The position numbers and the translations under genes were made by a program. 64,000 bases of DNA from Psychrobacillus glaciei. Its GTDB lineage: Bacteria > Bacillota > Bacilli > Bacillales_A > Planococcaceae. The stretch spans positions 310,001 through 374,000 of the forward strand of contig NZ_CP031223.1 in the NCBI RefSeq assembly GCF_008973485.1. The letters run 5' to 3'. Of the stretch, positions 17,139 through 26,747 are shown one piece after another. Position 1 is the stretch's first letter; the number at the start of each line of letters is the position of its first letter. Below the pieces are notes generated by a model that had not been told where the DNA came from, searched no databases, and worked only from the letters and a program-made list of their open reading frames with translations.

Positions 17139-18143
17139 ATGAGTGTGCATGTATTAGAGGTAAGTGAATTACAAACAGCATTTAAAGTGAATGACGATGA
17201 GATTATCTCTGTCGATGAAGTGTCATTCAATTTAAAACCCGGTGAGACTATTGGTATCGTTGGTGAATCGGGTTGTGGGAAAAGCGTCACGTCCTTATCA
17301 ATCATGCGACTTCTCGGTACACATGGGTACATTCGAAAAGGGTCCATTAAGTTAAATGATAAAGAACTATCGACTCTTTCAGAAGCAGATATGAGAAATA
17401 TACGTGGTAATGAAATTTCCATGATTTTTCAAGAGCCGATGACCTCCTTGAATCCTGTCTTTACAATAGGCAATCAAATGATGGAAGGAATTCGCCTTTA
17501 CCTGAAACTGAATAAAAGAGAAGCACGTGAATATGCGATTGACATGTTGAAAAAGGTAAGAATTCCACGTGCAGAAGAAATTATGGATGAATATCCTCAC
17601 TCGTTATCAGGTGGTATGCGCCAACGTGTAATGATTGCAATGGCATTAGCGTGTAAACCAAGGGTGTTGATAGCAGATGAGCCGACGACAGCTTTAGACG
17701 TTACGATACAACTTCAAATTTTAGAGCTTATGAAAGATTTAAAAGAAGAAACGCAAACGGCAATTATGCTGATTACGCATGATCTAGGTGTAATTGCCGA
17801 AATGGCAGATAAAGTAATTGTTATGTATGCAGGGCAAGTCGTAGAGGAAACGGATGTTTTTACGCTGTTTGATGAACCAAAACATCCGTATACAATCGGA
17901 TTGATGGCGTCAATCCCACACTTAGATAAAGAAAAAAGTGAAAAATTGTATTCCATTCCGGGCTCTGTACCAATTGCTCAAAACATGCCTAGTGGCTGTC
18001 GTTTCCAAGCACGTTGCCCATATGTGACTGAAACTTGTATTGCAAATGCACCGAAGCTTGTGGAAGTAGGTGTAGATAAGCCACATAAAGTTCGTTGTTT
18101 TTTACATACCAGTGACCAGGTTGGAGGTGAAGTGAATGAATGA
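17139..18143 (+). CDS. Oligopeptide ABC transporter ATPase, OppD/DppD type
   Basis: Cytoplasmic ATPase (334 aa). Walker [12 protein letters not shown] (near 45), Q-loop [10 protein letters not shown], signature LSGGMRQRV (near 155), Walker [13 protein letters not shown] and H-loop ITHDLG are intact. The C-terminal oligopeptide-transporter extension has the Cys motif [17 protein letters not shown] 17130 is inside the ribosome-binding site, so ATG 17139 is taken. The last 8 bases overlap the next ATPase gene, which implies coupled translation. Confidence 0.93.
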   Translation: MSVHVLEVSELQTAFKVNDDEIISVDEVSFNLKPGETIGIVGESGCGKSVTSLSIMRLLGTHGYIRKGSIKLNDKELSTLSEADMRNIRGNEISMIFQEPMTSLNPVFTIGNQMMEGIRLYLKLNKREAREYAIDMLKKVRIPRAEEIMDEYPHSLSGGMRQRVMIAMALACKPRVLIADEPTTALDVTIQLQILELMKDLKEETQTAIMLITHDLGVIAEMADKVIVMYAGQVVEETDVFTLFDEPKHPYTIGLMASIPHLDKEKSEKLYSIPGSVPIAQNMPSGCRFQARCPYVTETCIANAPKLVEVGVDKPHKVRCFLHTSDQVGGEVNE

Positions 18144-19140
18144 ATTGCTGAAACAAAAGGATCAAACGAACAAAAAGCAGCCTCTTGTCGAAATTCGTAA
18201 TTTGACAAAATATTATCCTATTAAGAAAGGGATATTTTCACGCACAGTCGGCAATGTCAAAGCTGTTGATGGATTGAACTTCGATATTTATCCTGGAGAA
18301 ACACTAGCGCTCGTAGGGGAATCTGGATGTGGTAAATCCACTACTGGTAAAGCTATTGTAAAGATTGATCCTCCAACAGACGGTCATATTATATTTGATG
18401 GGAAGGACATGGCGAATATAACAGGTGCTGAACTTCGCTCATTGCGTACAAAGCTACAAATTATATTTCAAGACCCTTATTCATCACTCAATCCTAGGAA
18501 GCGTGTAGGTGAATTACTGGCTGAGCCTCTTCTAGCACATGGATTAGCTTCAGCTGCTGATGCGAAAGAAAAAGTGAATCGTATGTTAGAAGTTGTTGGT
18601 TTAACGCCACAACATGGTCGTCGTTATCCCCATGAGTTTTCCGGTGGTCAGCGCCAACGCATTGGTATCGCACGTGCACTTATCTTAAATCCTAAGCTAA
18701 TTGTTTGTGACGAGCCAGTATCTGCTCTTGATGTGTCGGTACAAGCACAAGTATTAAATCTATTGAAAGATTTACAGAAAGAATTTGACTTAACCTATTT
18801 GTTTATCGCACATGGTCTTGGTGCCGTTCGCTATATCAGTGATCGTATTGCTGTAATGTATTTGGGAAAAATTGTAGAAATCGGAGAAACGGAAGAACTT
18901 TTTAGTAGTCCTCGCCATCCGTACACACAAATTTTATTGAATGCTTATCCAGTACCTAATCCACATTTGCGTAATCGAGATCGCATCGTTATCGAAGGGG
19001 ATGTACCGAGCCCTATAAACCCACCTAGTGGTTGTAGCTTTCATACACGTTGTCCTTATGCACAAGATATATGTAAAGAGAAAACTCCGGAATTGCAATC
19101 AGGCCAGCATGGCGTTGCTTGTCATTTTCCACTGAATTAA
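18136..19140 (+). CDS. Oligopeptide ABC transporter ATPase, OppF/DppF type
   Basis: Partner ATPase (334 aa). Walker [12 protein letters not shown], signature FSGGQRQRIGIARAL and Walker B LIVCDEPVSALD are intact, and the C-terminal Cys cluster CSFHTRCPYAQDIC is present. The H-loop reads IAHGLGAV where relatives have AHDLxxV; the catalytic His stays but the following Asp is Gly. GGAGGTG lies 8 bases before ATG 18136. Translation is coupled to the upstream ATPase by overlap. Confidence 0.92.
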   Translation: MNELLKQKDQTNKKQPLVEIRNLTKYYPIKKGIFSRTVGNVKAVDGLNFDIYPGETLALVGESGCGKSTTGKAIVKIDPPTDGHIIFDGKDMANITGAELRSLRTKLQIIFQDPYSSLNPRKRVGELLAEPLLAHGLASAADAKEKVNRMLEVVGLTPQHGRRYPHEFSGGQRQRIGIARALILNPKLIVCDEPVSALDVSVQAQVLNLLKDLQKEFDLTYLFIAHGLGAVRYISDRIAVMYLGKIVEIGETEELFSSPRHPYTQILLNAYPVPNPHLRNRDRIVIEGDVPSPINPPSGCSFHTRCPYAQDICKEKTPELQSGQHGVACHFPLN

Positions 19141-19152
19141 GGGAGTGTAGCA

Positions 19153-20103
19153 ATGTTCCAATATATTTTAAGAAGATTATTGATCGCAATTCCGATTTTG
19201 TTTGGTGTAACCGTCTTTAACTTTTTTATCATCAACTTGGCGCCAGGGAACCCAGTTGAAATGTTTGTTAATCCGAATATATCCGCGGAGGATATTGAGT
19301 TGAAAAAAGAAGCACTTGGGCTTAATGATCCTATCTACGAGCAATATTTTCATTGGTTAGGAAATGTATTGCATGGTGATTTTGGTTTCTCTTATGCTAC
19401 GCATGAACCTGTTAGTCAAATGATTTTAGAGAGAATAGGCCCAACTTTGCTATTGATGGGTGCTGCGCTAATTTTGGCGTATATTATTTCTATTCCAATA
19501 GGTATTTTAAGCGCTTCCAAGCAATACTCGTTAACAGATTATACGACAACTACATTATCTTTTTTAGGGATTTCAATCCCAGCGTTCTTTTTAGGATTAG
19601 GTGCTATTTATATTTTCTCCGTTAAGCTTCAAATTTTACCGACTGGTGGGATGACAAAGCTTGGATCAAGCGGTGGTTTTGGGGACGTTATGATGCATTT
19701 GATATTACCAGCAGTTGTGCTTGCGGCAGGTATAGCAGGTAACATGGTTCGATACGTTCGCTCGAGTATGTTAGAAGTTCTCGGACAAGATTACTTACGT
19801 ACTGCTCGCGCTAAAGGTTTGAAGAATTTCGTTGTTACAAACAAACACGCTTTAAAGAATGCCATAATCCCGATTATTACAATTATCGGGATGGATGTAA
19901 CGATACTAATTGGTGGAGCTGTAGTTACAGAACAAATCTTTCAATGGCCGGGACTGGGTCAATTAACCATCAAAGCGATTATGTCGCGTGATTATTCATT
20001 ACTAATGGCGATTAACCTAATAGCAGCCGTTGTAGTTTTATCAGCAAACTTATTAACAGATATTATGTATGCGATTGTCGATCCGCGTATTAAATACAAC
20101 TAA
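19153..20103 (+). CDS. Oligopeptide ABC transporter permease, OppB/DppB type
   Basis: 316-aa membrane subunit with six predicted helices. The N-terminus (FQYILRRLLIAIPILFGV) is typical of DppB/OppB, and the cytoplasmic EAA-like loop LRTARAKGL lies near residue 218. It follows the ATPase gene by 12 bases with a GGGAG ribosome-binding site. It pairs with the OppC-type permease downstream to form the peptide channel. Confidence 0.93.
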   Translation: MFQYILRRLLIAIPILFGVTVFNFFIINLAPGNPVEMFVNPNISAEDIELKKEALGLNDPIYEQYFHWLGNVLHGDFGFSYATHEPVSQMILERIGPTLLLMGAALILAYIISIPIGILSASKQYSLTDYTTTTLSFLGISIPAFFLGLGAIYIFSVKLQILPTGGMTKLGSSGGFGDVMMHLILPAVVLAAGIAGNMVRYVRSSMLEVLGQDYLRTARAKGLKNFVVTNKHALKNAIIPIITIIGMDVTILIGGAVVTEQIFQWPGLGQLTIKAIMSRDYSLLMAINLIAAVVVLSANLLTDIMYAIVDPRIKYN

Positions 20104-20126
20104 CAGTGAAAGGAGGGCCTCTACAT

Positions 20127-21041
20127 ATGTCCATGTTGAAAGAGACGACGGCTAATATCGAGTCACCGAATTTAGTTTTTCAAGACCTAGGAAAAGAAGA
20201 AACGTATTTTTATTTGTTTAGAAAGAAATTTTTTAAACATAAGTTAGCTATATTTGGTTTAATAGTTTTCACGCTTATCGTGCTAATGGCAATATTTGCA
20301 CCAATAATTGCTCCATACAATCCAACTGCGATAAATAGTGCGTTTAGTGCAAAGCCTTCTACTGATTATTGGCTAGGTACAGATCAAATTGGCCGTGACA
20401 TTTTTAGTAGACTTGTTTACGCTTCACGTATTTCACTTGCAGTGGGAATAGGAGCAGTTGCCATATATGTGGTGATAGGGACCGTGCTTGGCGCTATTGC
20501 AGGATATTTTGGTGGTTGGGTTGATGGCGCTATTATGCGTATGACAGACATTTTTATGTCATTTCCATATTTAATGGTCATTTTAGTTTTAGTAAGTATT
20601 TTGGGGCCTAATATCCTCAATATTATTGCTGTTATTGGATTACTTGGCTGGCCATCTGTCGCAAGAATTGTGCGTGGAAGTGTCTTATCCATTAAAGAAA
20701 TGGATTACGTGAAAGCTGGTGTTGCACTCGGCTATACTTCGCCGCGCATTATCTTTAAACATATTTTACCAAACTGTGTTGCGCCAATTATAGTAAACGC
20801 AACATTTGGTATTGCTTCAGCGATTCTACTTGAATCATCTTTAAGTTTCTTAGGAATGGGGGTACAACCTCCTACCCCAAGTTGGGGGAACATGCTTACA
20901 GAAGCCCAATCTTTAACTGTACTATCATCTCAACCTTGGTTATGGATCCCGGCAGGGGCAATGATTTTACTTGCTGTATTGTCCATAAATTTCATGGGCG
21001 ATGGTTTACGCGATGCATTGGATCCAAAAAGTATTAAATAA
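20127..21041 (+). CDS. Oligopeptide ABC transporter permease, OppC/DppC type
   Basis: 304-aa membrane subunit. An N-terminal cytoplasmic stretch precedes the first helix near residue 40, then LGTDQIGRDIFSRL, a hallmark of OppC/DppC, and an EAA-like loop (VKAGVALGYT). GTG 20106 is in frame but lies before the strong AGGAGGG ribosome-binding site, so ATG 20127 is the start. Together with the OppB-type subunit it forms the translocation pore. Confidence 0.93.
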   Translation: MSMLKETTANIESPNLVFQDLGKEETYFYLFRKKFFKHKLAIFGLIVFTLIVLMAIFAPIIAPYNPTAINSAFSAKPSTDYWLGTDQIGRDIFSRLVYASRISLAVGIGAVAIYVVIGTVLGAIAGYFGGWVDGAIMRMTDIFMSFPYLMVILVLVSILGPNILNIIAVIGLLGWPSVARIVRGSVLSIKEMDYVKAGVALGYTSPRIIFKHILPNCVAPIIVNATFGIASAILLESSLSFLGMGVQPPTPSWGNMLTEAQSLTVLSSQPWLWIPAGAMILLAVLSINFMGDGLRDALDPKSIK

Positions 21042-21066
21042 TATAAAGAGAAAGTTGGGGAAATGA

Positions 21067-22695
21067 ATGAAAAAGGTAAAAAAGTTAAGTGTATTATTTG
21101 TACTTCTACTTGCAACACTACTAGCTGCATGTAGCGATTCAGGAAATAAGTCGTCTGATGGATCATCAAGCAAAACGTCATCAGATGGTAAAACATTATT
21201 TATCGGTTTAGTAAATCCGCCAATTAGCTTTAACCCAATTAATTCTGGAGATTTTGCATCACAATGGTTAGAAAAGTTTATGTTTGAAACATTTTTGGAA
21301 ATGACTGCTCCATTAGAATTCACTCCTAAGTTAGCAGAATCTTTCGAGACGGAAGATAATCAAACATACACAATCAAGTTACAACCTAAAGCAACTTGGT
21401 CAGATGGTGAACCGGTTACAGCAGAAGACATTGCGTTCACATTCAACTTAATTGCAAATCCCAAAACAGAAACATCAGTTGGTACAATTATATCTAATTT
21501 AGAAGGTCTTGATGAAAATGGTAAGCTTACAAACGGAGAAAAAGAAATTCCTTCAATTACTGTAGTAGATGAGAAAACGTTTACATTCAAAACAAAGCAA
21601 CCAGTAGATCCAAATCTTATTAAAGAATTTATCGGTTCTCAAATTATGATCCTACCGAAGCATATACTGAAAGATGTTGCGCCAGAAGACTTAACAGCTC
21701 ATCCATTTATGCAAAATCCGAATGTAACAAATGGTGCATTCAAATTTGTGAAATATGAAGCAGATCAATATGTTGAATTTGCTAAAAATGATAACTACTA
21801 TGTAAGTAAACCAAAACTTGATAAAATTTTTGTTAAAATAATGCCTGCAACAAACTTAGTAGCACAGTTGCAAACAGGTGAAATTCATATGAATGCAGGC
21901 GTTGGTCTGGGTAGTATAGCAGTTTCAGACTATGATACTGTAGAAAAGATTAAAGGTATTCACACAACAGCAAATCCTGCGAATGGTTACCAAACGTTAT
22001 TATTTAATACAAAGAAAATAACAGATCCAAATGTTCGAGTAGCAATCGGTCATGCTATAAATCGTGATCAAATGATTGAGAGTTTATTGCAAGGTAAAGG
22101 TGATTATGTAGATGGTCCATATCCTTCTATTAACCCATACTATGATAGTAGTATCAAAAACATTTCCTATGACCCTGAAAAAGCAAAAGAAATGTTAAAA
22201 GCAGCAAATTGGGATTTCAATACACCATTAGAAATTGCCGTGCCAGCTGGAAATAAAATGCGAGAACAGGCTGGGGCAATCATTTTGGAAAACTTAAAAG
22301 CAATTGGATTAAATGTTCAGCTTGTTACTTCGGACTTCCCAACTCATATTGCTAAAGCACGTGAAGGGAACTATGATTTGATGATTTTAGGTTACACAAC
22401 AAATATCGATCCAGATATTACAAACTATTATGGTAATGATTCACCTTTTAACTTTACTGGTTATCAAAGTGAAGAGAAAGAAAAGTTATTACTTGCAGGT
22501 AATAACGAGCCGAATCCTGAAAAACGTAAGGCAATCTACTCTGAATTACAAGCATTATTTGTAAAGGATTTACCAGTCTTCACACTTTACTCTGAATACG
22601 ACTTCGCAGCTATTTCAGATAAAGTAATTAGTGCAGGACCGACATTCTTCGGTTATCATAATAATCTTCAAGATTGGGATTTATCTGATAAGTAG
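21067..22695 (+). CDS. Oligopeptide-binding lipoprotein (OppA/DppA, family 5)
   Basis: Membrane-anchored substrate-binding protein of 542 aa. The lipoprotein signal ends LLAA-C at about residue 22, followed by a Ser/Gly/Asp-rich linker. Family-5 motifs appear: LAESFETED and the WSDGEPVTAEDIAFTF block near residue 115. It is last in the operon; the binding protein is more often first. The exact ligand cannot be told. The amidohydrolase at the head suggests N-acylated amino acids or small peptides. Confidence 0.92.
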   Translation: MKKVKKLSVLFVLLLATLLAACSDSGNKSSDGSSSKTSSDGKTLFIGLVNPPISFNPINSGDFASQWLEKFMFETFLEMTAPLEFTPKLAESFETEDNQTYTIKLQPKATWSDGEPVTAEDIAFTFNLIANPKTETSVGTIISNLEGLDENGKLTNGEKEIPSITVVDEKTFTFKTKQPVDPNLIKEFIGSQIMILPKHILKDVAPEDLTAHPFMQNPNVTNGAFKFVKYEADQYVEFAKNDNYYVSKPKLDKIFVKIMPATNLVAQLQTGEIHMNAGVGLGSIAVSDYDTVEKIKGIHTTANPANGYQTLLFNTKKITDPNVRVAIGHAINRDQMIESLLQGKGDYVDGPYPSINPYYDSSIKNISYDPEKAKEMLKAANWDFNTPLEIAVPAGNKMREQAGAIILENLKAIGLNVQLVTSDFPTHIAKAREGNYDLMILGYTTNIDPDITNYYGNDSPFNFTGYQSEEKEKLLLAGNNEPNPEKRKAIYSELQALFVKDLPVFTLYSEYDFAAISDKVISAGPTFFGYHNNLQDWDLSDK

Positions 22696-22735
22696 AACCG
22701 ACGATTAATTTATTTTACACATAAGTATTAACAAT

Positions 22736-22778
22736 AAGAAAACCTGGAGCAATTAATTATGCTCTAGGTTTTCTTTTT
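22736..22778 (+). terminator. Intrinsic terminator of the opp operon
   Basis: AAGAAAACCTGGAGCA and TGCTCTAGGTTTTCTT form a long stem, followed by T-rich DNA. It lies 40 bases after the binding-protein stop. Confidence 0.85.
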
Positions 22779-22866
22779 TATTTTTAGCGATAAATCAATT
22801 AAAAATCATAGTCGGCCTGTTTTTGGACAATCTAAGAAAAAGAAAACTTTGCAAGAGGTGATATGC

Positions 22867-24399
22867 ATGATAATTGAAAAGTCGACTGAGTGGAAAGAGG
22901 GCTTTATAAAAAGGTTAGAGAATGTGGAACCTTGGGATAATTGGACACTTTACAATATGAGTTACGACGTAGTTAAAACTAACTTGATTGCAGACTTCAC
23001 CGGGCTTCAATCTCCCAAATATTTACCCAACTTAACTCCTCTTACCCATCAATTAGAAGTGGCTGAAACGGTTATCGAAAGGATGAATGGAAAAGCAATT
23101 CTAGCAGACGAAGTTGGGCTTGGTAAAACCATTGAAGCAGGTTTGATATTAAAGGAATATCTCGTTCGCGGACTAGTAAAAAAAGCGTTAATTTTAGCTC
23201 CGGCTTCTCTTATCACTCAATGGGTGGAAGAACTGAACTATAAATTTTACATTCCTGCGATACCCTATAAAAAAAATACTCCCATTGACTATTATGATGT
23301 TGTCGTAATGAGTATGGATACTGCAAAGAAAAATCCGCATAGAGAACTCATATATGCGCAAGAATACGACATGATCATTATTGATGAAGCACATAAGCTA
23401 AAAAATCATAAAACGCAAATCTACGAGTTTGTTCAAAGTTTAAAGAAAAAGTTTTGTTTGTTGTTAACAGCCACGCCTGTGCAAAATAATGTTTTTGAGT
23501 TGTTTTATCTTATTTCTTTACTAAAACCAGGACATCTTGGGAATTATGAGACGTTTCAATCTTCATTTTCTGCTAGCAAGCATAGTTTAGAGCATGAAGA
23601 TTATTTGAAAGAATTGGTGAATCAAGTGATGGTTAGAAATAGAAGACAAAACACTGGCATTGAATGGACTAATCGTTGTGTTCAAATAATCCCAATCCAG
23701 TTTACGAAAGAAGAAAAAGATGTCTATGATTTAATTTTAGCACTTAAGGACGTTTCCCCTGTTTTTTCTGGGACCTTTTCTATGATCACGTTGCAAAAGG
23801 AAATGTGTAGCAGCAAGGAAGCTACATATTTGACCTTAAATAAAATGCGACAAAATTGTGTGGAACCAAAAGAGAATGAATACGTGGAGGAAATCATTCA
23901 AAAATTGATGGCATTGGAAATAAACTCGAAGGCAGAAAAAGTGTATGAAATAATTTCACAAGCAAATGATAAGGTCATTATTTTTACCGAATATAAAGCA
24001 AGTCAAGCATACTTGCAGTGGTATTTGAATTCAAAAGGAATTACAAGCGTTCTCTTTAATGGGCAATTCAATAAAAATAAACGAGATTGGATGAAACATT
24101 TATTTAAAGAACAAGCGCAAGTACTCATTGCAACGGAATCCGGGGGAGAAGGGATTAACCTTCAATTTTGTCACCATGTTATCAATTATGATTTGCCCTG
24201 GAATCCAATGAAATTAGAACAACGAATTGGACGAGTCCACCGGTTAGGGCAAGAGCATGACGTTCATATATATAATTTAGCAATAGATAACACCATCGAA
24301 AAAGATATATTGGATTTGCTTTATGTGAAGATTGATGTTTTTGAAAAAGTCGTGGGGGAGTTAGACGATATTTTATCTGCGTTCAAAAAATCTATTTGA
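22867..24399 (+). CDS. yqhH: SNF2-family DEAD/DEAH helicase, YqhH-like
   Basis: Double-stranded-DNA translocase of the SWI2/SNF2 superfamily (~510 aa). Motif I ADEVGLGKTIEAG (near 75), Ia LILAPASLITQW, II IIIDEAHKLKNH, III LLLTATPVQN, and V/VI in the second lobe (ATESGGEGINLQ, QRIGRVHRLGQ) are all present. There are no extra DNA-binding domains, as in B. subtilis YqhH. TTG 22849 is in frame but AGAGGTGA supports ATG 22867. yqhG overlaps the Shine-Dalgarno region, as in B. subtilis, where the pair lies beside the glycine cleavage genes; those genes are not here. Confidence 0.9.
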   Translation: MIIEKSTEWKEGFIKRLENVEPWDNWTLYNMSYDVVKTNLIADFTGLQSPKYLPNLTPLTHQLEVAETVIERMNGKAILADEVGLGKTIEAGLILKEYLVRGLVKKALILAPASLITQWVEELNYKFYIPAIPYKKNTPIDYYDVVVMSMDTAKKNPHRELIYAQEYDMIIIDEAHKLKNHKTQIYEFVQSLKKKFCLLLTATPVQNNVFELFYLISLLKPGHLGNYETFQSSFSASKHSLEHEDYLKELVNQVMVRNRRQNTGIEWTNRCVQIIPIQFTKEEKDVYDLILALKDVSPVFSGTFSMITLQKEMCSSKEATYLTLNKMRQNCVEPKENEYVEEIIQKLMALEINSKAEKVYEIISQANDKVIIFTEYKASQAYLQWYLNSKGITSVLFNGQFNKNKRDWMKHLFKEQAQVLIATESGGEGINLQFCHHVINYDLPWNPMKLEQRIGRVHRLGQEHDVHIYNLAIDNTIEKDILDLLYVKIDVFEKVVGELDDILSAFKKSI

Positions 24400-24410
24400 G
24401 GAGGATAAAC

Positions 24411-25190
24411 ATGTACCCGCAGCAAGTGCACGGTTATTTACAAACATTCTTTCAAGAAAACAATTGCGAGATTTTGAATGATAACGAACACTATATTACC
24501 GTTCAATTAACGATCAATATGGATAAAAAAATTATGAATCGCCCTTACTATTGGCAGTATTTAGAAAGCGTAAATGGCGTCCCAAATCCAGCCCAATTAA
24601 CTCTAATTACCAATCAAAATAAGTTGGATGAAGATATTAAAGGAGAAATCGTGCACTTTGGTTCACCACGACTCAATCAATTGTTTCGAGTAACTAAAGA
24701 GCTAGGTGCTTTTGTCCAAATGTTTGAAAAGGTAGATAAGATGGAAGCTAGGGTTATTTTAACACCATGGCTAGGGGTAAATTATAAAATATCATATTAC
24801 AGCGACCAAACAAAAGAAATACTCTACTCTTTAGGGATTAATCTAATGACAGGAGTCATTCAAGAAGAATTTCAGGAATCTATAAGTGACTTGGTCATGG
24901 ATGAATGTATGTCTGGAGCCGTCTTTCATTTGCCTTATATTATTAAACCAATTCGTGCTTTGGAACGATTAGATGCCGTAATTGAAAATATCATCCAACA
25001 AGATGATCATACATGGGCAGAAGAAGCAACTGAGAGATGGCGTAAGGATCTTCATATATTGGAGCATTTCTATGAAGAGGTGGTAGACAAGCCTGAATGT
25101 TACGAGATGGAAAAAAAAGCAATGGAGGAACAGTACAAAGTAAGGATAAAGGTTGAAGTAATAAATGGTGGACTATTTTATAAGAAATAG
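24411..25190 (+). CDS. yqhG: YqhG-family protein
   Basis: 259-aa soluble protein matching the Bacillus YqhG family: an N-terminal MYPQQVHGYLQTFF and the PYYWQYLE motif (near residue 40) are typical. No enzymatic motif is visible. It is translationally linked to the SNF2 helicase: its GAGGAGG site straddles the helicase stop. TTG 24396 is in frame but precedes that site, so ATG 24411 is used. Conserved pairing with yqhH suggests a common task; the molecular role is unknown. Confidence 0.85.
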   Translation: MYPQQVHGYLQTFFQENNCEILNDNEHYITVQLTINMDKKIMNRPYYWQYLESVNGVPNPAQLTLITNQNKLDEDIKGEIVHFGSPRLNQLFRVTKELGAFVQMFEKVDKMEARVILTPWLGVNYKISYYSDQTKEILYSLGINLMTGVIQEEFQESISDLVMDECMSGAVFHLPYIIKPIRALERLDAVIENIIQQDDHTWAEEATERWRKDLHILEHFYEEVVDKPECYEMEKKAMEEQYKVRIKVEVINGGLFYKK

Positions 25191-25250
25191 GTAGGAGGGG
25201 GGATAATTGTTCGTCCTCTTTTTAGGTTGACAAGAAAGCAAAAAATAGAG

Positions 25251-25284
25251 AATCGGATGATCAAAGCTCACAATCGTATGATCA
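25251..25284 (+). repeat. Two AATCGKATGATCA units 21 bp apart
   Basis: Units at 25251-25263 and 25272-25284 differ at one base. The period equals that of the longer array at 7268. A third degenerate copy may follow near 25293. They occupy the gap between yqhG and the purine permease. Confidence 0.5.
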
Positions 25285-25321
25285 GGAGTTATATGACTTG
25301 TCGGAGGCATTCACAAAACAG

Positions 25322-25364
25322 GTCACGGTCATTGCGACAGGATATCTCAATGACCGTGTGTTTT
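25322..25364. terminator. Bidirectional terminator between yqhG and the permease
   Basis: CACGGTCATTG and CAATGACCGTG form a perfect 11-bp stem around a 13-base loop. The plus side continues TGTTTTGTT. The permease gene on the minus strand ends just to its right. Confidence 0.7.
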
Positions 25365-25370
25365 GTTACA

Positions 25371-26717
25371 CTATTTCGTTTTCGGGAGTAGTTTATTCAA
25401 TAAAATTGCTGCTATTGCGGCTACTGCAACAGGAGAACTAAATACATATTGTAATGTGTTAGGTAAAGTGTATAAAAAATCTTTTGGAATAAGCGTTAAA
25501 GCTAGTGTTAATATCATTGGCACCGCGATGACATACATTTCTTTCTCTCTTATTACTTCGTTTTTCATTACCTTTAAACCACTAATCGCAATCACGCCAC
25601 AAACGATGACGAAAACCCCGCCGATGACAGCAGATGGAACTGCAGAGATTAGGGCAGATAACTTGCTTGAAAAACCGAATAACACAAACCAAGCTCCAGC
25701 AGCGATAAAGACACGACGACTAGCAACACCAGTGATGGAAATGATTCCGGCATTAGTTGAGTATCCAGTAACAGGAGTTGTTCCTAATAAGGAAGCGATA
25801 AGACAGCCGATACCTTCTCCAATTACGCCGCGGTTAATATTTTTTTCTGTTAACGGTTTGTCTATGACATTACTCACGGCAAACCATGTGCCGGTTGTCT
25901 CTGCCATTAGAACAATATATATAATAACCATCGTAATAATTGCAGATGGATTAAAAGAAAAGTTAAAGTCGACAAAAGGGATTTGTGGTAAGCTAAACCA
26001 TTTTGCATCTCCGACAGCCGATAAATTCAATACTCCCATAAAGTTTGCTGCAATACACCCTACGATTAAAGCGGCAATAACGGAAGTAATACGAAAAACT
26101 CGGCCTTTCTTTCCGAACAAAGATCCTAACATTACACATAAAATGAGCACAGCACCTGAGATAAGCGCCAAATAGATATTTTGTGCAACAGTAGCACCAC
26201 CTGCATTGTAAATATTATCATTTAATGCGACTGGCATTAACGAAAGTCCGACTACAAAAATGATTGTCCCACCAACGATGGTTGGCACAAAGGTCTTAAC
26301 CAATTTATTGAAAATACCTGTAAAACCTAAAATGATAACTAGAATAGAAGCGATTAAACTAGCACCTAAAACAGTGCCCCAACCATTTATTCCACCACCA
26401 CTAGCTGCATAGATCCCTACGATAGCGCCAATCGGGATAAAAGAAGGGCCTTGGGCAACTGGTAACTTCATACAAAAATAAGTTTGGACGATTGTTGCAA
26501 TTCCTGCAGCAATAAAAGTAGATTGTATCAACGCTGTTGATTGACCAGACTGTAAAGAGATTAGCATGGCAATGATGAAAGGTACCACGTAAACGTCCAT
26601 CGCAAGTACATGTTGTAAACCGAGTAACGTGGATTGACCTAGTGAAACTTTTTCATCGGGACCAACCGTTAAGCGTGGATTACTATTGTGAGCTTGTTTA
26701 TGTGTAGGTATTTCCAT
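25371..26717 (-). CDS. NCS2-family purine/xanthine permease
   Basis: Membrane transporter of 448 aa with about 12-14 predicted helices. The family features are visible: QHVLAMDVYVVP in the first helix, QGPSFIPIGA, a TPVTGYSTNAG segment and the C-terminal VIGGVFVIVCG region. It lies 30 bases downstream of guanine deaminase on the same strand, so purine-base uptake (guanine, xanthine or uric acid) is the likely role; uracil is less likely. A 270-aa frame on the opposite strand within it is a shadow. Confidence 0.9.
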   Translation of the reverse strand: MEIPTHKQAHNSNPRLTVGPDEKVSLGQSTLLGLQHVLAMDVYVVPFIIAMLISLQSGQSTALIQSTFIAAGIATIVQTYFCMKLPVAQGPSFIPIGAIVGIYAASGGGINGWGTVLGASLIASILVIILGFTGIFNKLVKTFVPTIVGGTIIFVVGLSLMPVALNDNIYNAGGATVAQNIYLALISGAVLILCVMLGSLFGKKGRVFRITSVIAALIVGCIAANFMGVLNLSAVGDAKWFSLPQIPFVDFNFSFNPSAIITMVIIYIVLMAETTGTWFAVSNVIDKPLTEKNINRGVIGEGIGCLIASLLGTTPVTGYSTNAGIISITGVASRRVFIAAGAWFVLFGFSSKLSALISAVPSAVIGGVFVIVCGVIAISGLKVMKNEVIREKEMYVIAVPMILTLALTLIPKDFLYTLPNTLQYVFSSPVAVAAIAAILLNKLLPKTK

Positions 26718-26747
26718 AGGTAACGAGCACCTCCAAGTTTTTTTGTA

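Noticed and set aside
25363-26175. 270-codon plus-strand frame opposite the purine permease
   Set aside because: Shadow of the NCS2 permease gene, which has clear family motifs on the minus strand.
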